NCBI GenBank assembly: GCA_964496575.1
Contig: CAZCAC010000004.1
Coordinates: 62,001-126,000, forward strand
Source: CAZCAC01 sp964496575
Lineage (GTDB): Bacteria > Planctomycetota > UBA1135 > GCA-002686595
DNA: 64,000 nt
Direction of reading: 5' to 3'
Within the stretch, counting starts at the first letter, position 1, and each line of letters begins with the position of its first letter. The notes under the pieces are model-generated. The model was not told the DNA's origin, ran no database searches, and saw only the letters and a list, made by a program, of their open reading frames with translations. Below are positions 1-9,247 of this stretch, piece by piece. The translations under genes and the position numbers were made by a program.

Positions 1-1810
1 TGAAGTTGCCATCCTTTGGATCGCCATCGCCATTCGGGTCGAAGCCACCGATTCCTGTCGTGGCAACGTCGGCGTAGTAGAAGACGAGCTGGACGTTTCC
101 GACGACCTGGCCCCCCCGGTTGCGCACTCGCGCATACAGGTGGTTCACGCTCGTCGCGATCGGTATGTCCTCGATTCCGTCGTCGTCATTGTCGACCCAG
201 ATGTCGATCGTCGTCCACTCGGCGCCGGTCGGGGTGATCGAGAGGTCGTAGGGAGTCGGGTCGATCGGGAGGAGTGCGAATGCGGCAGCTGCATCGACGC
301 GCCCCCAACCAAAGTTCACGTCGGGCCCGGCGAACAGTCCCGTCGCAGGCAGGTCGACGGCTGACTCCTCGATCAGGTAGCGCAGCTCGAAAGGTCCGAG
401 ATCGATGTCCTTCTGCAGGAGCAGCGCGGCGAGGCCCGAGACGTGGGGCACGGCGTAGGATGTGCCGGAAACAGGTCGGTAGCGGATCTCGGGAGGATTG
501 GGCTTGTAGGTCGTCGTGACTCCGACGCCCGGTGCGACCACATCCGGCTTCATCAACCCGGGTGGGTAGGGATAGTCCATGTAGCCCGGGATGGACTGCC
601 AGGTCACCGGCCCCGTGTTGCTGCCGATGGTCGTGCTTCCCGTCTCGAGCCACAGGGCGTCGAGATGGTCCGTCGCTCCGACGGTCAGTGCATTGGGTAC
701 GCGCCCAGGAGTCGTGATGCTGTCCGGGGGGGCGAAGATGAAATCCGCGTCATTGCCGGCGATCGCCACGCAGAGTATCTCGGCCTCGGTCAAGAGGTCG
801 ACCGCCTCCCGCCAGGCGGGCAGGTCCGGGTCGAAGTCGTCTCTCCAGTGCACGCTCAGATTGACGATGTCCGCTTTCTTGTCCGCTGCGTATTGCATCG
901 CCTCCCAGACCTGTTGCTGGGTCGCGTAGTCGGTCACAGCGCTGCTGACGCGCAGGAGCATGAGCTGTGCCCCGGGGGCGACACCGGTCCTCGTGCCGCC
1001 CGCTCCGGTCCCCGCCACGATTCCCGCGACACCCGTGCCGTGGAGACTGGTGCCCGTGATGATGGAGTTCTGGTTCTCGAAGTTCCACCCTGCTAGATCG
1101 TCGACGTATCCGTTGCCATCGGTATCGACACCATCCTGGTCCGCCGAGGTGATGGCTCCGTCCCCGTCGGCATCCTCGCCCAGGTTGGTCCAGATCCGAT
1201 CCTCGAGGTCGGGATGATAGATGTCGAAGCCGAGATCGATCACCGCCACGACGGCACCGACCCCCTCCACGCCTTTCGACGACAAGGTCTCCGCTCCGAT
1301 CTTCTCGACACTCCAGGAGATCTCTTCCTCATCGGGGCTCGACGTCGTGCCGCCCGCCACCCTCCGGGGCAGATCGAGTCGGACCCCGTCATCGGCGATG
1401 CGCTCCATGGCCACCACGTCTCGGATGATCGTGTTCAGGAAGCTCTTCCGGGCCTCGCAGCCGACGGCGTTGAGCATCCAGAGCCTGCGCACCTTGCGCA
1501 CGTGGCCGTCGACACGCCCCGCTTCGAGTGCGGCCAGCAGGTTGTCCTGCGTGCGCTGCGACCTCAGCCGGAGCGCATCGACCAGTCTGCGCCGGCCGTC
1601 CAGTCGGCGATGGCGACGCGTCGCCCCGACGGCGCCATCGAGTGCCGCGAAGCGCTCGGGCGGTTGCAGCCCGATGGCCTCATCGAGGTGGAAGACGACC
1701 GAGATGAAATCCGCGTCCCCCACTCGGTCCATGTGAGCCACGAGCGCGGGGTGCCGCTTGTCGAGCGGCGAGTGCTTCGGCGTCGGAGCACGACAACCCG
1801 GCTGCGGCAA
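1..1810 (-). CDS. S8 subtilisin-like serine protease, C-terminus cut by window edge
   Basis: This frame stays open to the left edge, so the protein is truncated at its C-terminus. It reads as a secreted subtilase. A pro-region lies at roughly 1810-1330. The catalytic triad is Asp in AVIDLGFD, His in GTSLHGTGVAG and Ser in SGTSYAVPHVSG, with the oxyanion Asn in AIAGND. A Ca-binding-like stretch (EDADGDG) follows the Asp motif. After the catalytic domain comes a beta-rich segment with a DNDDDGIED acidic loop, still open at the edge. The start is uncertain: the frame closes upstream at a TGA (1811-1813), leaving TTG at 1810 or ATG at 1732. A good lipoprotein-type signal sits just upstream in another frame, so a frameshift is suspected. 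The family is certain; the N-terminus is not. Confidence 0.85.
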   Translation of the reverse strand, partial: MPQPGCRAPTPKHSPLDKRHPALVAHMDRVGDADFISVVFHLDEAIGLQPPERFAALDGAVGATRRHRRLDGRRRLVDALRLRSQRTQDNLLAALEAGRVDGHVRKVRRLWMLNAVGCEARKSFLNTIIRDVVAMERIADDGVRLDLPRRVAGGTTSSPDEEEISWSVEKIGAETLSSKGVEGVGAVVAVIDLGFDIYHPDLEDRIWTNLGEDADGDGAITSADQDGVDTDGNGYVDDLAGWNFENQNSIITGTSLHGTGVAGIVAGTGAGGTRTGVAPGAQLMLLRVSSAVTDYATQQQVWEAMQYAADKKADIVNLSVHWRDDFDPDLPAWREAVDLLTEAEILCVAIAGNDADFIFAPPDSITTPGRVPNALTVGATDHLDALWLETGSTTIGSNTGPVTWQSIPGYMDYPYPPGLMKPDVVAPGVGVTTTYKPNPPEIRYRPVSGTSYAVPHVSGLAALLLQKDIDLGPFELRYLIEESAVDLPATGLFAGPDVNFGWGRVDAAAAFALLPIDPTPYDLSITPTGAEWTTIDIWVDNDDDGIEDIPIATSVNHLYARVRNRGGQVVGNVQLVFYYADVATTGIGGFDPNGDGDPKDGNF

Positions 1811-1991
1811 TCAGAACGATAAACCCCGCGCAGAGGGCATGAAGCGCTCTCTTGCCCTGGGATGATCCTCGAGCCGCTGATCGTCCGAGGATGCTCGAGT
1901 CTCCTCGTGGGAGGGGGGCAGTGCGCGTCGAATCCAGGGACTCTCCCCAGTGACTTCCGGACGACCGAATCGCGAGAGGGGCTTTCTTCAT
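1790..1991 (-). other. Lipoprotein-like signal peptide in a frame different from the subtilase body
   Basis: On the minus strand an ATG at 1991 opens a frame that reaches a hydrophobic segment (ALCAGFIVLIAAAG) followed by a lipobox-like LSC. This frame then runs into nonsense over the subtilase, while the subtilase frame begins at almost the same point. The simplest reading is one gene with a single frameshift near 1785-1800, either a real mutation or an assembly error. About 50 residues precede the hydrophobic core and no good Shine-Dalgarno is seen at 1991, so the true start may be elsewhere. Confidence 0.4.
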
Positions 1992-2317
1992 GCGCTGTTA
2001 CCAGACGGCCTGTTCGAGCTTCTCTGCCCTTCGTGGTACCTGTACCGGGCTGGACTGGCAACAAGAAAGGTAGGAGATCGTTTTTGTCTGGCTCTGAGGG
2101 GGCGCAAGCGCATCTCGGTCTTCGCGCCCCGTCGAGAACGAGAAGTGCATTCGAGGGTTCGCGTCGAATGAAAGTCAACCTCCAGGGAGTGTTCTTGCTA
2201 CCCCGAACGGGAATCCTCGCAACGCTCCACGGTACCGACGCGGACTCCGGACGATCTTATCGAGAAGCGTTTCCCTGCGAGCATCGATTGCCGTGTGATA
2301 GGGGCACCGCGATCCTC

Positions 2318-5140
2318 ATGAAGAAGACCCACCTGGACTGGAACGAGCCGCCGCTGGCCAGCGCGGCGGCGTGGCTGGCCGAGCGGTTCGACGGCGACCT
2401 CAGCGGGGTGATCGTCGCGCTGCCCGGGGCGCGGAGCGGGCGGATTCTGAGGGAGCGCCTCGCGCGACGGGTCGGAGCAGGGTTGCAGCCGCCGACGATC
2501 GTCACCGCGGGGCTGCTCACCGATGAGTTGCTCGAGCTGGGCGGGGTGCCGGCGGGGCGGCTGGTGCGGACGCTGGCCTGGGAGCGGGCGCTGCGGAAGC
2601 TCCCGGGGCCAGTGCTGCGCCGGATCGTCGCGCGACCGCCGGCGGAGGAGGACCTCGGTGCGTGGCTGCGGCTCGCCGAGGAAGTGCGAGGGCTCTTCGG
2701 GGAAGTCGCCGCGGACGGGCTCGACTTCGGACGAGTCGCGAAGGGCGAGGAGCTCGCCGAGATGATCGGAGAGCGAGCGCGATGGGCAGCGCTCGCCGAG
2801 GCGCAAGAAGCGATGCACGGCGAGCTCGGTGAAGCGGGGCTGATCGATCCGCACCTCGGGCGGCTGGAAGCAATCGAGAAGCAGCGCCTCCAGCCGAGCG
2901 TGCTGAAGCTGAGCGAGATCGTGCTGGTCGGCGTCGTGGAGATGAACGCGCTGCTGCGACGGACGCTCGAGCTGTGTGACGTGCCGCAGACCGCGCTGGT
3001 CTTCGCTCCCGAGTCATCGGGCGACGCCTTCGACGAGCTCGGCTGCCTCGTCCCCGAGAAGTGGATCGAGCACGGCAGCCACCTGCCCCTCGAGGACTGG
3101 TACGTCGTCGACGGCCCCGACGAGCAGGCGCGCCGGACCGCCCAGGTGATCGGCGGCTGGAACGGCGCCTTCGCCGCCGAACAGATCACCATCGGGATCG
3201 CCGACCCCGAGGTCACGCCCTTCCTCAAGGGACGCCTCGCCGAGCAGGGGTGCCTGGCGCGCGATGCCGCCGGCACGCCCTTCTCGCGGACCGCGCCCGC
3301 GCTCCTGCTCGAAGCGGTCGGCGCATTCCTCGACGGCCGGCGCTTCTCCGACTACGCCGCGCTGGTGCGGCACCCCGACTTCGACGCTGCGCTGCGCAAA
3401 GAGGTCAGCGAGCTCGAACCCGCCGCGATCGTCGACGACTACCACAATGCCCACCTGCCCAGCCGCGTCGACGGCGAGTGGCTCGGTGCCGACAGTGGTC
3501 GCAGGAATCGTGAGCTGTTCGAGGTCGCGCGTTCCCTCTGGGAGGCGTGCCTCGCTCTCTGTGGTGAGCTCGCGGCGGTCGAGAGCTGTCCGCTGGGCGA
3601 GCGCGTCGGGCACCTGCGCGGATTCCTGGTGCGCATCTACGGCGCGAGAGAGCTGCAACCATCCGACGAGACCGACCGCGTTCTCCACGGCGCCTTGCGA
3701 TTCCTCGACGACGGCCTGACCGAGGTCGAGACCCTCCCCGCCTCCTTCACCCGGGGCGGCACGGCGAGCGAGGTGATCGGCCTCGTCCTGCGTCAAGCGA
3801 GCGCGCAAGTCGTACCCCCGGCACCACCGAAGGACGGTGAAGCGACGATCGAGCTGCTCGGCTGGCTCGAGCTCGCACTCGACGACGCGCCCGCGCTGGT
3901 CGTCACCGGCTTCGAGAACGGCCGCGTCCCCGAGTCGAAGCACGGTGACACCTTCCTCCCCGACAGTCTGCGTCGCCGGCTCGGGCTGATCGACGACGAG
4001 CGGCGCCTGGCGCGCGACCTGTACGTCACCGAGCTCCTCGTCCACTCCCGCGACAAGGCGGTCTTTCTCACCGGACGTCGCAGCCTGGCCGGTGAGCCTC
4101 AGGTCCCCAGCCGGATCGTCTTCCATTGCGACCGCGATGAGCTCTTGCCTCGCGTGCGGCGCTTCCTCGACGGGGGTGTCCGCCCACAGCGGCCGATCGT
4201 CACCGAGAGCGACCGGCGGCGCGAGCTCCCCCGCAAGGAGCTCGGCCCCGCGCCCGAGGCGATGCGCGTCACCGATTTCCGGCTCTACCTCGGCTCCCCC
4301 TACGAGTACTACCTGCGAAGGATCCTCGACCTGGAGTCGCTCCACGACGACATTCGCGAGATCGACGCGGGCGGCTTCGGGGACCTCGGCCACAAGGTAC
4401 TGCAGCGCTTCGGACAGGATCGACGCGCGCGCGGCGAGCGCGACGCGAAGCGGATCGAGCGCTTCCTGAGCGGCGAGCTGCAGGACCTCGCGGTCGAGAC
4501 CTACGGCGCACACCCACTCCCCGCGGTGCGCCTCCAGCTCGAGCAGCTCGACTACCGACTCCGGATCTTCGCCGAGCGCCAGGCAGCGCGCCGGCTCGCC
4601 GGGTGGGAGATTCGCGAAGTCGAGTGGTCACCGAGCGCCGGGCACGGCGAGCTCGCCGTCGACGGTGCGGTCGTCCAGCTACGCGGGCGTATCGACCGCA
4701 TCGATGCGCACCCCGAACACGGCTGGGCGATCTGGGACTACAAGACGAGCGAGGGCCTCTGGCGACCGGAGACCGCCCACCGCACGCACGATGGAAAGTG
4801 GCGCGACTTGCAGCTGCCACTCTACTGCCTGCTGGTCCAGGAGCTTCTCGACAGCGATCAGCCACCGGAGCTGGGTTACGCCGCACTCTGCCGCGAGCCC
4901 GCCAAGATCGGCTTCTACGCGATTCCGAAGGAGTGGCGGAAGTCGGACCCCTTCGACAGCTACGAGGAAGGCATCGGCGACGCCATCGAGGCGGCGCAGG
5001 AGGTCATTCGCTGCATCCGGCGCGGTGAGTTCTTCGACGACGATCGTTTCGGTCCCTACGACCCGATCCTCGGCGCGATCGGTGGCGTCGGGCTCGTCGC
5101 CGTCGAGGAGAACGACAGCAGCGAGGAGGGGGAGGCATGA
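2318..5140 (+). CDS. AddB/RexB-type PD-(D/E)XK nuclease, partner of the downstream helicase
   Basis: This 940-residue protein is expected to act in double-strand break processing as the nuclease/scaffold subunit of an AddAB-type complex. The C-terminus carries the PD-(D/E)XK core: GRIDRID (about residues 790-796) and DYKTS (807-811), the acidic residue and Lys of the nuclease site. The N-terminal two thirds resemble the inactive helicase-like part of AddB. The paired Cys pattern that forms the Fe-S staple in Bacillus AddB is not visible near the C-terminus. ATG 2318 is chosen because the upstream extension of the frame (to 1862) has no protein character. The stop overlaps the next start (ATGA at 5137-5140), so the two genes are translationally coupled. 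Confidence 0.85.
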   Translation: MKKTHLDWNEPPLASAAAWLAERFDGDLSGVIVALPGARSGRILRERLARRVGAGLQPPTIVTAGLLTDELLELGGVPAGRLVRTLAWERALRKLPGPVLRRIVARPPAEEDLGAWLRLAEEVRGLFGEVAADGLDFGRVAKGEELAEMIGERARWAALAEAQEAMHGELGEAGLIDPHLGRLEAIEKQRLQPSVLKLSEIVLVGVVEMNALLRRTLELCDVPQTALVFAPESSGDAFDELGCLVPEKWIEHGSHLPLEDWYVVDGPDEQARRTAQVIGGWNGAFAAEQITIGIADPEVTPFLKGRLAEQGCLARDAAGTPFSRTAPALLLEAVGAFLDGRRFSDYAALVRHPDFDAALRKEVSELEPAAIVDDYHNAHLPSRVDGEWLGADSGRRNRELFEVARSLWEACLALCGELAAVESCPLGERVGHLRGFLVRIYGARELQPSDETDRVLHGALRFLDDGLTEVETLPASFTRGGTASEVIGLVLRQASAQVVPPAPPKDGEATIELLGWLELALDDAPALVVTGFENGRVPESKHGDTFLPDSLRRRLGLIDDERRLARDLYVTELLVHSRDKAVFLTGRRSLAGEPQVPSRIVFHCDRDELLPRVRRFLDGGVRPQRPIVTESDRRRELPRKELGPAPEAMRVTDFRLYLGSPYEYYLRRILDLESLHDDIREIDAGGFGDLGHKVLQRFGQDRRARGERDAKRIERFLSGELQDLAVETYGAHPLPAVRLQLEQLDYRLRIFAERQAARRLAGWEIREVEWSPSAGHGELAVDGAVVQLRGRIDRIDAHPEHGWAIWDYKTSEGLWRPETAHRTHDGKWRDLQLPLYCLLVQELLDSDQPPELGYAALCREPAKIGFYAIPKEWRKSDPFDSYEEGIGDAIEAAQEVIRCIRRGEFFDDDRFGPYDPILGAIGGVGLVAVEENDSSEEGEA

Positions 5141-8100
5141 GCGACACCTCCACTCGGCATCAGCTGATCCTCGCCTCCGCCGGCACCGGTAAGACCTGGC
5201 AGCTCTCCAACCGCTTCCTCGCGCTGCTCCTCGCCGGCGTGGAGCCGGCCTCGATCCTCGCCACCACCTTTACCCGCAAGGCCGCCAGCGAGATCCTCGA
5301 CCGTGTGCTGGAGCGGCTGGTCGAGGCGATAGAGAACCCGACCAGGCTCGACGAGCTGAACGAAGCGCTGGGTCGCTCGGACATCGGCGCGGGTGATTGC
5401 CTCGAGCTGCTCGCCGGGCTCACGCGACACCTCGACAGCTTGCGGGTGCGCACCATCGACTCCTTCTTCCTGCACCTGGTGCGACTCTTCGCGCTCGACC
5501 TGGAGCTGCCGCCCGACTGGCGCATCGTGACCCCGCGCGAGGCGAGCGAGCTGCGCGGCGAAGCGATACAGGAGCTTCTCGGGGAGAGCCGCCCTGAACA
5601 GGTGCTCGAGCTGCTGCGCGCCCTGCACCAGGGCGGTGCGTGGCGGCGCGTCCAGGCCGGGCTGCTCGATGTCGTCTTCAACTGGCGGCCGATTCTCCTG
5701 GAGAGCACGCCGGGTGCATGGGAAGCGCTGGACCCCGGGCCGGCGGTCCCCGAGACGGAGCTGCGCGAGGCGCTGGATGCCCTGGCGACGGCGCCCGTCC
5801 CGCAGACCGCGAAGGGCGATCCGAACAAGACCTGGCTGAAGGCGCGCGACGCGGTGGGCACCGCCGTCGCCGAGGAACGCTGGGCGGAGATCTTCGCTGG
5901 AGGACTCGGCAAGGCGTACCTGGCGGGCGATTGCCCCGACACGAGGGTGTTCAGCAGGAAGCCCTTCCCCGAGGAGCTCGACACGGCGCTGGGTCCGGTG
6001 ATCGCGCACGCCCGCCATCACTTCCTGACCGGATTGTGCGAGCGCAACCAGGCCACTCATGCCCTGCTCGAGAGCTTCGAGGCGGCGTACACCGCACACC
6101 AGCGTCGGCGTGGCGCGTACCGCTTCGAGGACCTGCCCCTCGCGCTCGCCCCGCGCACCGCCAGCGAGCTGCCGATCGACGCGCGCGAGCTGGACCTGTG
6201 GTACCGTCTCGACGGCCGCATCGACCACCTTCTCCTCGACGAGTTCCAGGACACCTCGCCGATCCAGTGGCGCATCCTCGCGCCCATCGCCAGCGAGATC
6301 GCCGCGGACGGCACGGGCGAGCGCTCCTTCTTCTGCGTCGGCGACGTCAAGCAGTCGATCTACGCGTTCCGCCAGGCGGAGCCACGGCTGCTGGCGGAGA
6401 TGCCGCGGATCCTGCCCGGTCTCGAGCCGGAGATGATGCGTCGTAGCTACCGTTCCTCCAGCGTCGTGCTCGAGGCGGTGAACCGTGTCTTCGAGGGCAT
6501 GACCGAGAATGACGCGTTCGAGGGCGACGGGCTCGAGCCGTATCGAGAAGCCGCGACGCGGTGGAAGGTCGGTTTTCCCGAGCACCTCTCGGCCCGGCCC
6601 GAGCTCACCGGCAGCGCGCTCGTCCTCGAGGCTCGAGAGCCGCGCGACGATGAGCCGGCGGCGGCGCCGCTGCTCGAGCTGTGTCTGGAACGCGTCGAGC
6701 GGATCCGCGACGAGGTCCCGCACGCGTCGATCGCGGTCCTGATGCGGGAGAACAAGAACATCCCGCTCTTGATCCACCGGCTGCGGCAGCGCGGCATCGA
6801 CGCCAGCGGCGAAGGGGGCGGCGCACTGACCGACTCCGAAGCGGTGCTCGCCTATCTCTCCATCTTGCACCTCGCCGATCACCCCGAGGACTCGGCGGCG
6901 GCTTTCCATGTCGCCAGCTCGCGCTTCGGAGCGTCTGTCGGCCTGGACGTCGATGCCGACGCGACGAAGCGGCGTGAGCTCGCCCGTGACTTGCGCGCGA
7001 AACTGGTGCACCAGGGTCTGGGTGCAGTGACGCGTGATCTCGCCGCGACCGTGACCATCGAGTCGGGCTGGTCGGCCTGGGACGTCGCGCGCTTCGCGCA
7101 GCTGCTCGATCTCGCGTACGCCTTCGAGGGGGAAGCGGGCTTGCGCCCTTCGCTCTTCGTCCACCACGTACGCGGCGAACGCGTCGAGGCACCCGGCGGT
7201 GCGCGCGTGCGAGTGATGACGATCCACGCCTCCAAGGGGTTGGAGTTCGACGCGGTGGTGCTTCCCGAGCTGACCAAGCCGTTCGTCAGCCGGAGCGTTC
7301 CGCCACTCGTCGACCGGCCGCGGCCGGAGAGCCGGATCGAGCTGGTGACGCACTCCCCCACCAAGAAGCTGCTCGGCATCGACGAGACCCTCGCCCGGCT
7401 CTACGCGGCGACGACGACGCGTACGGTCGAGGACTCGCTCAGCGGGCTGTACGTCGCCTTGACCCGCGCGGCGCGCAAGATCGAGGTGCTCCTGCCCTGG
7501 GTCGATCCGGACCAGAAGAAGTCGAAGGCGCCGACGCTGGCCCAGTTCGTGCGCGCCGCGCTGCCGCCGGCGGAGTGCGGCGAGCCCGACGAGGAGCGGG
7601 TCATCTGGCGTCTCCCCGAGAATGCGACCGACGCGTCCTGGGGCGAGGGGATCGCCGAGCCGGAGGCCACCGCGGAGGAGATCGAGGCGACCGCGCTCGG
7701 GCTCGCGCCATCCACCGGCCCACGCTCCTTGCCCAGGCGCTCGCCGTCCGCGGGGGATTTCGGCCGGGGCGTCTCCGCGGCGAGCCTGCTCGGCGGCAAG
7801 CGCGGCGCACGGCGCGGCACGCTGGTCCACCGGTGGCTCGAAGAGCTGACGTGGATCGAGGACTTCGAGCTGGACGAGGCGAGGCTGCTCGAGCTGAGCG
7901 AGGCGCGCCGGGTGGAGCCGAGGGTCCGTGAGACGGCCTTGGAGCTGCTCCGCGCGGCGGTCGAGGAGCCGGAGATCCGCGAGGCACTCTCCCGCGCGAA
8001 TTGCGGGGCCCCGGCGGATTCCGAGCCGGAAGTGCGTAACGAGTACGCCTTCTCGATCGTCCTTACGGGTGGGGCCGGTGAGGAGGGCACGGCCGGCCCG

Positions 8101-8352
8101 GAGGAGCTGTGGAACGGCTCGATCGACCGCCTCGTCCTGGCCAGGCGCGGTGGCGAAGTGGTCTACGCCGAGATCCTCGACTACAAGACCGACCTCGTCG
8201 GCCCCGCAGACGACCTCCTGGAGAAGGCCGAGCACTACCGCGAGCAGCTGGAAGGCTACCGCCGCGTCGTCGTCGCCCAGACGGGCCTCGCCCCCGAGAC
8301 GATCCCGATGCGCCTGCTCTTCCTGGAGCCGGGCCGGGTGGTGAAGCTGTGA
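5137..8352 (+). CDS. AddA/RecB-like UvrD-family helicase-nuclease
   Basis: This 1071-residue superfamily 1A helicase has a C-terminal nuclease domain. Visible helicase motifs in order: Walker A SAGTGKT (14-20), DEFQDT motif II (368-373), VGDVKQSIYAFR motif III (about 401), MTIHASKGLEF motif V (about 693) and ALTRA motif VI (about 774). The C-terminal nuclease shows IDRL (about 998) and DYKTD (about 1015), followed by the usual EQLEGYR-like helix. With the upstream AddB-like gene, overlapping by 4 nt, it would form a complete helicase-nuclease for end resection and recombinational repair. Length and architecture match AddA better than RecB, and no recC-like gene is present. Confidence 0.92.
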   Translation: MSDTSTRHQLILASAGTGKTWQLSNRFLALLLAGVEPASILATTFTRKAASEILDRVLERLVEAIENPTRLDELNEALGRSDIGAGDCLELLAGLTRHLDSLRVRTIDSFFLHLVRLFALDLELPPDWRIVTPREASELRGEAIQELLGESRPEQVLELLRALHQGGAWRRVQAGLLDVVFNWRPILLESTPGAWEALDPGPAVPETELREALDALATAPVPQTAKGDPNKTWLKARDAVGTAVAEERWAEIFAGGLGKAYLAGDCPDTRVFSRKPFPEELDTALGPVIAHARHHFLTGLCERNQATHALLESFEAAYTAHQRRRGAYRFEDLPLALAPRTASELPIDARELDLWYRLDGRIDHLLLDEFQDTSPIQWRILAPIASEIAADGTGERSFFCVGDVKQSIYAFRQAEPRLLAEMPRILPGLEPEMMRRSYRSSSVVLEAVNRVFEGMTENDAFEGDGLEPYREAATRWKVGFPEHLSARPELTGSALVLEAREPRDDEPAAAPLLELCLERVERIRDEVPHASIAVLMRENKNIPLLIHRLRQRGIDASGEGGGALTDSEAVLAYLSILHLADHPEDSAAAFHVASSRFGASVGLDVDADATKRRELARDLRAKLVHQGLGAVTRDLAATVTIESGWSAWDVARFAQLLDLAYAFEGEAGLRPSLFVHHVRGERVEAPGGARVRVMTIHASKGLEFDAVVLPELTKPFVSRSVPPLVDRPRPESRIELVTHSPTKKLLGIDETLARLYAATTTRTVEDSLSGLYVALTRAARKIEVLLPWVDPDQKKSKAPTLAQFVRAALPPAECGEPDEERVIWRLPENATDASWGEGIAEPEATAEEIEATALGLAPSTGPRSLPRRSPSAGDFGRGVSAASLLGGKRGARRGTLVHRWLEELTWIEDFELDEARLLELSEARRVEPRVRETALELLRAAVEEPEIREALSRANCGAPADSEPEVRNEYAFSIVLTGGAGEEGTAGPEELWNGSIDRLVLARRGGEVVYAEILDYKTDLVGPADDLLEKAEHYREQLEGYRRVVVAQTGLAPETIPMRLLFLEPGRVVKL

Positions 8353-8455
8353 GGCGCGCGGGGAGCCTCGCTACACCTTGCCGGGCAGGGGATCGAGCCG
8401 GATAATCGACCCGGTCCATCCGGAACGGCCCCGGAGGGCCGGAGCTGAACGAACG

Positions 8456-8944
8456 ATGCGCTGCGGAGGAGATCACGGAGTCACGAACGTCCTGGTGGGG
8501 CTGCATCGAATCGGCATCCTGAACCTGCCGGACGCACTCGATCTGGCGCAAGGCTCCGGACTGGTCGAACGGGAGGAGATCGTCGACCTTCTGCTGGAGA
8601 AGCTCTCCGGCGAGAACTTCGTACCGGAGTCCCAGCTCGAGGAGTACCGCATCGCGCTCTGGCGCGAGTACCTCCGCCACCGCGGGGAGGACCCGAGCGA
8701 CTTCTACTCGGAGGTCGAGGTGACCGTGCGCTGCGATCCCGGCGTGGTGCTGGATCGCTTCGTCGAGACCCTCACCTCGATCCTCGGCAAGTTCGACCTG
8801 CGGCCGGCGATCACCTTCACCGCGCCGGATCCCGGAGCTCCCCCTCCTCAGCTCTTGATCGCCGGCGAGACCGTCCTCCAGGGAGCACCGCGCAACCGCT
8901 GGAACTTCGAGGCGGCGATCCGCAAGAGCCTCTCCGGCTGGTGA
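8456..8944 (+). CDS. Hypothetical protein, 162 aa, downstream of the AddAB pair
   Basis: No family was recognised. The N-terminal half is helical and acidic (residues about 15-75, with leucine-rich segments). The C-terminal half has alternating strands ending in an AAIRKSLSGW tail. There is no signal peptide or membrane segment and the only Cys residues are isolated, so it is probably cytoplasmic. ATG 8456 is preferred over an in-frame start at 8378 because the extra 26 residues are Arg/Pro-rich and look non-coding. It follows the helicase gene by about 100 nt on the same strand and could share its transcript. Confidence 0.6.
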   Translation: MRCGGDHGVTNVLVGLHRIGILNLPDALDLAQGSGLVEREEIVDLLLEKLSGENFVPESQLEEYRIALWREYLRHRGEDPSDFYSEVEVTVRCDPGVVLDRFVETLTSILGKFDLRPAITFTAPDPGAPPPQLLIAGETVLQGAPRNRWNFEAAIRKSLSGW

Positions 8945-9247
8945 CCGGGGTGAGCGACCTGATCGGGGCGCGTGTCGTCCCGAGTCGAGCGGGGCTGCGC
9001 GCTTCTCCCGTCACGGAAGGGGCGCCCCCACGGCCAAGGCAGCAGGGGCGCCCGGAAGAGCAATGACTCCGAATTACCGGGCGAAAAGGGTCAGCCCGGC
9101 CATGTCGAGGAGACGCCCCACGGTTCGAGCGGGGATCGCCGCTGTGACGAGATAAAGCCAGCGTAGGGACTTTCTCTCCGATCTGGGCCCACACCGGTCT
9201 AACGCCCGGCTCGGAGAGGCGTGGAAAGGAGCCGGACTCCGTGCCCG
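8945..9247. other. Convergent intergenic region with no recognised gene
   Basis: This stretch separates the rightward unknown gene from the leftward sulfatase, whose stop codon is at 9248. It contains short GC-rich inverted segments but no convincing U-tailed terminator and no coding frame that looks like protein. Confidence 0.5.

Noticed and set aside
1811..1813. Second candidate selenocysteine codon (TGA before the subtilase frame)
   Set aside because: The sequence before this TGA in the same frame is a short non-conserved peptide. The neighbouring frame gives a proper signal peptide, so a frameshift explains it better.
1862..2317. N-terminal extension of the AddB-like frame
   Set aside because: The added 152 residues have no protein-like character and overlap the leader of the subtilase. 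ATG 2318 gives a normal start.
5056..8235. 1059-codon open frame on the minus strand
   Set aside because: It is fully antisense to the helicase-nuclease gene with all UvrD motifs. The antisense product is low-complexity Arg/Glu/Leu sequence.
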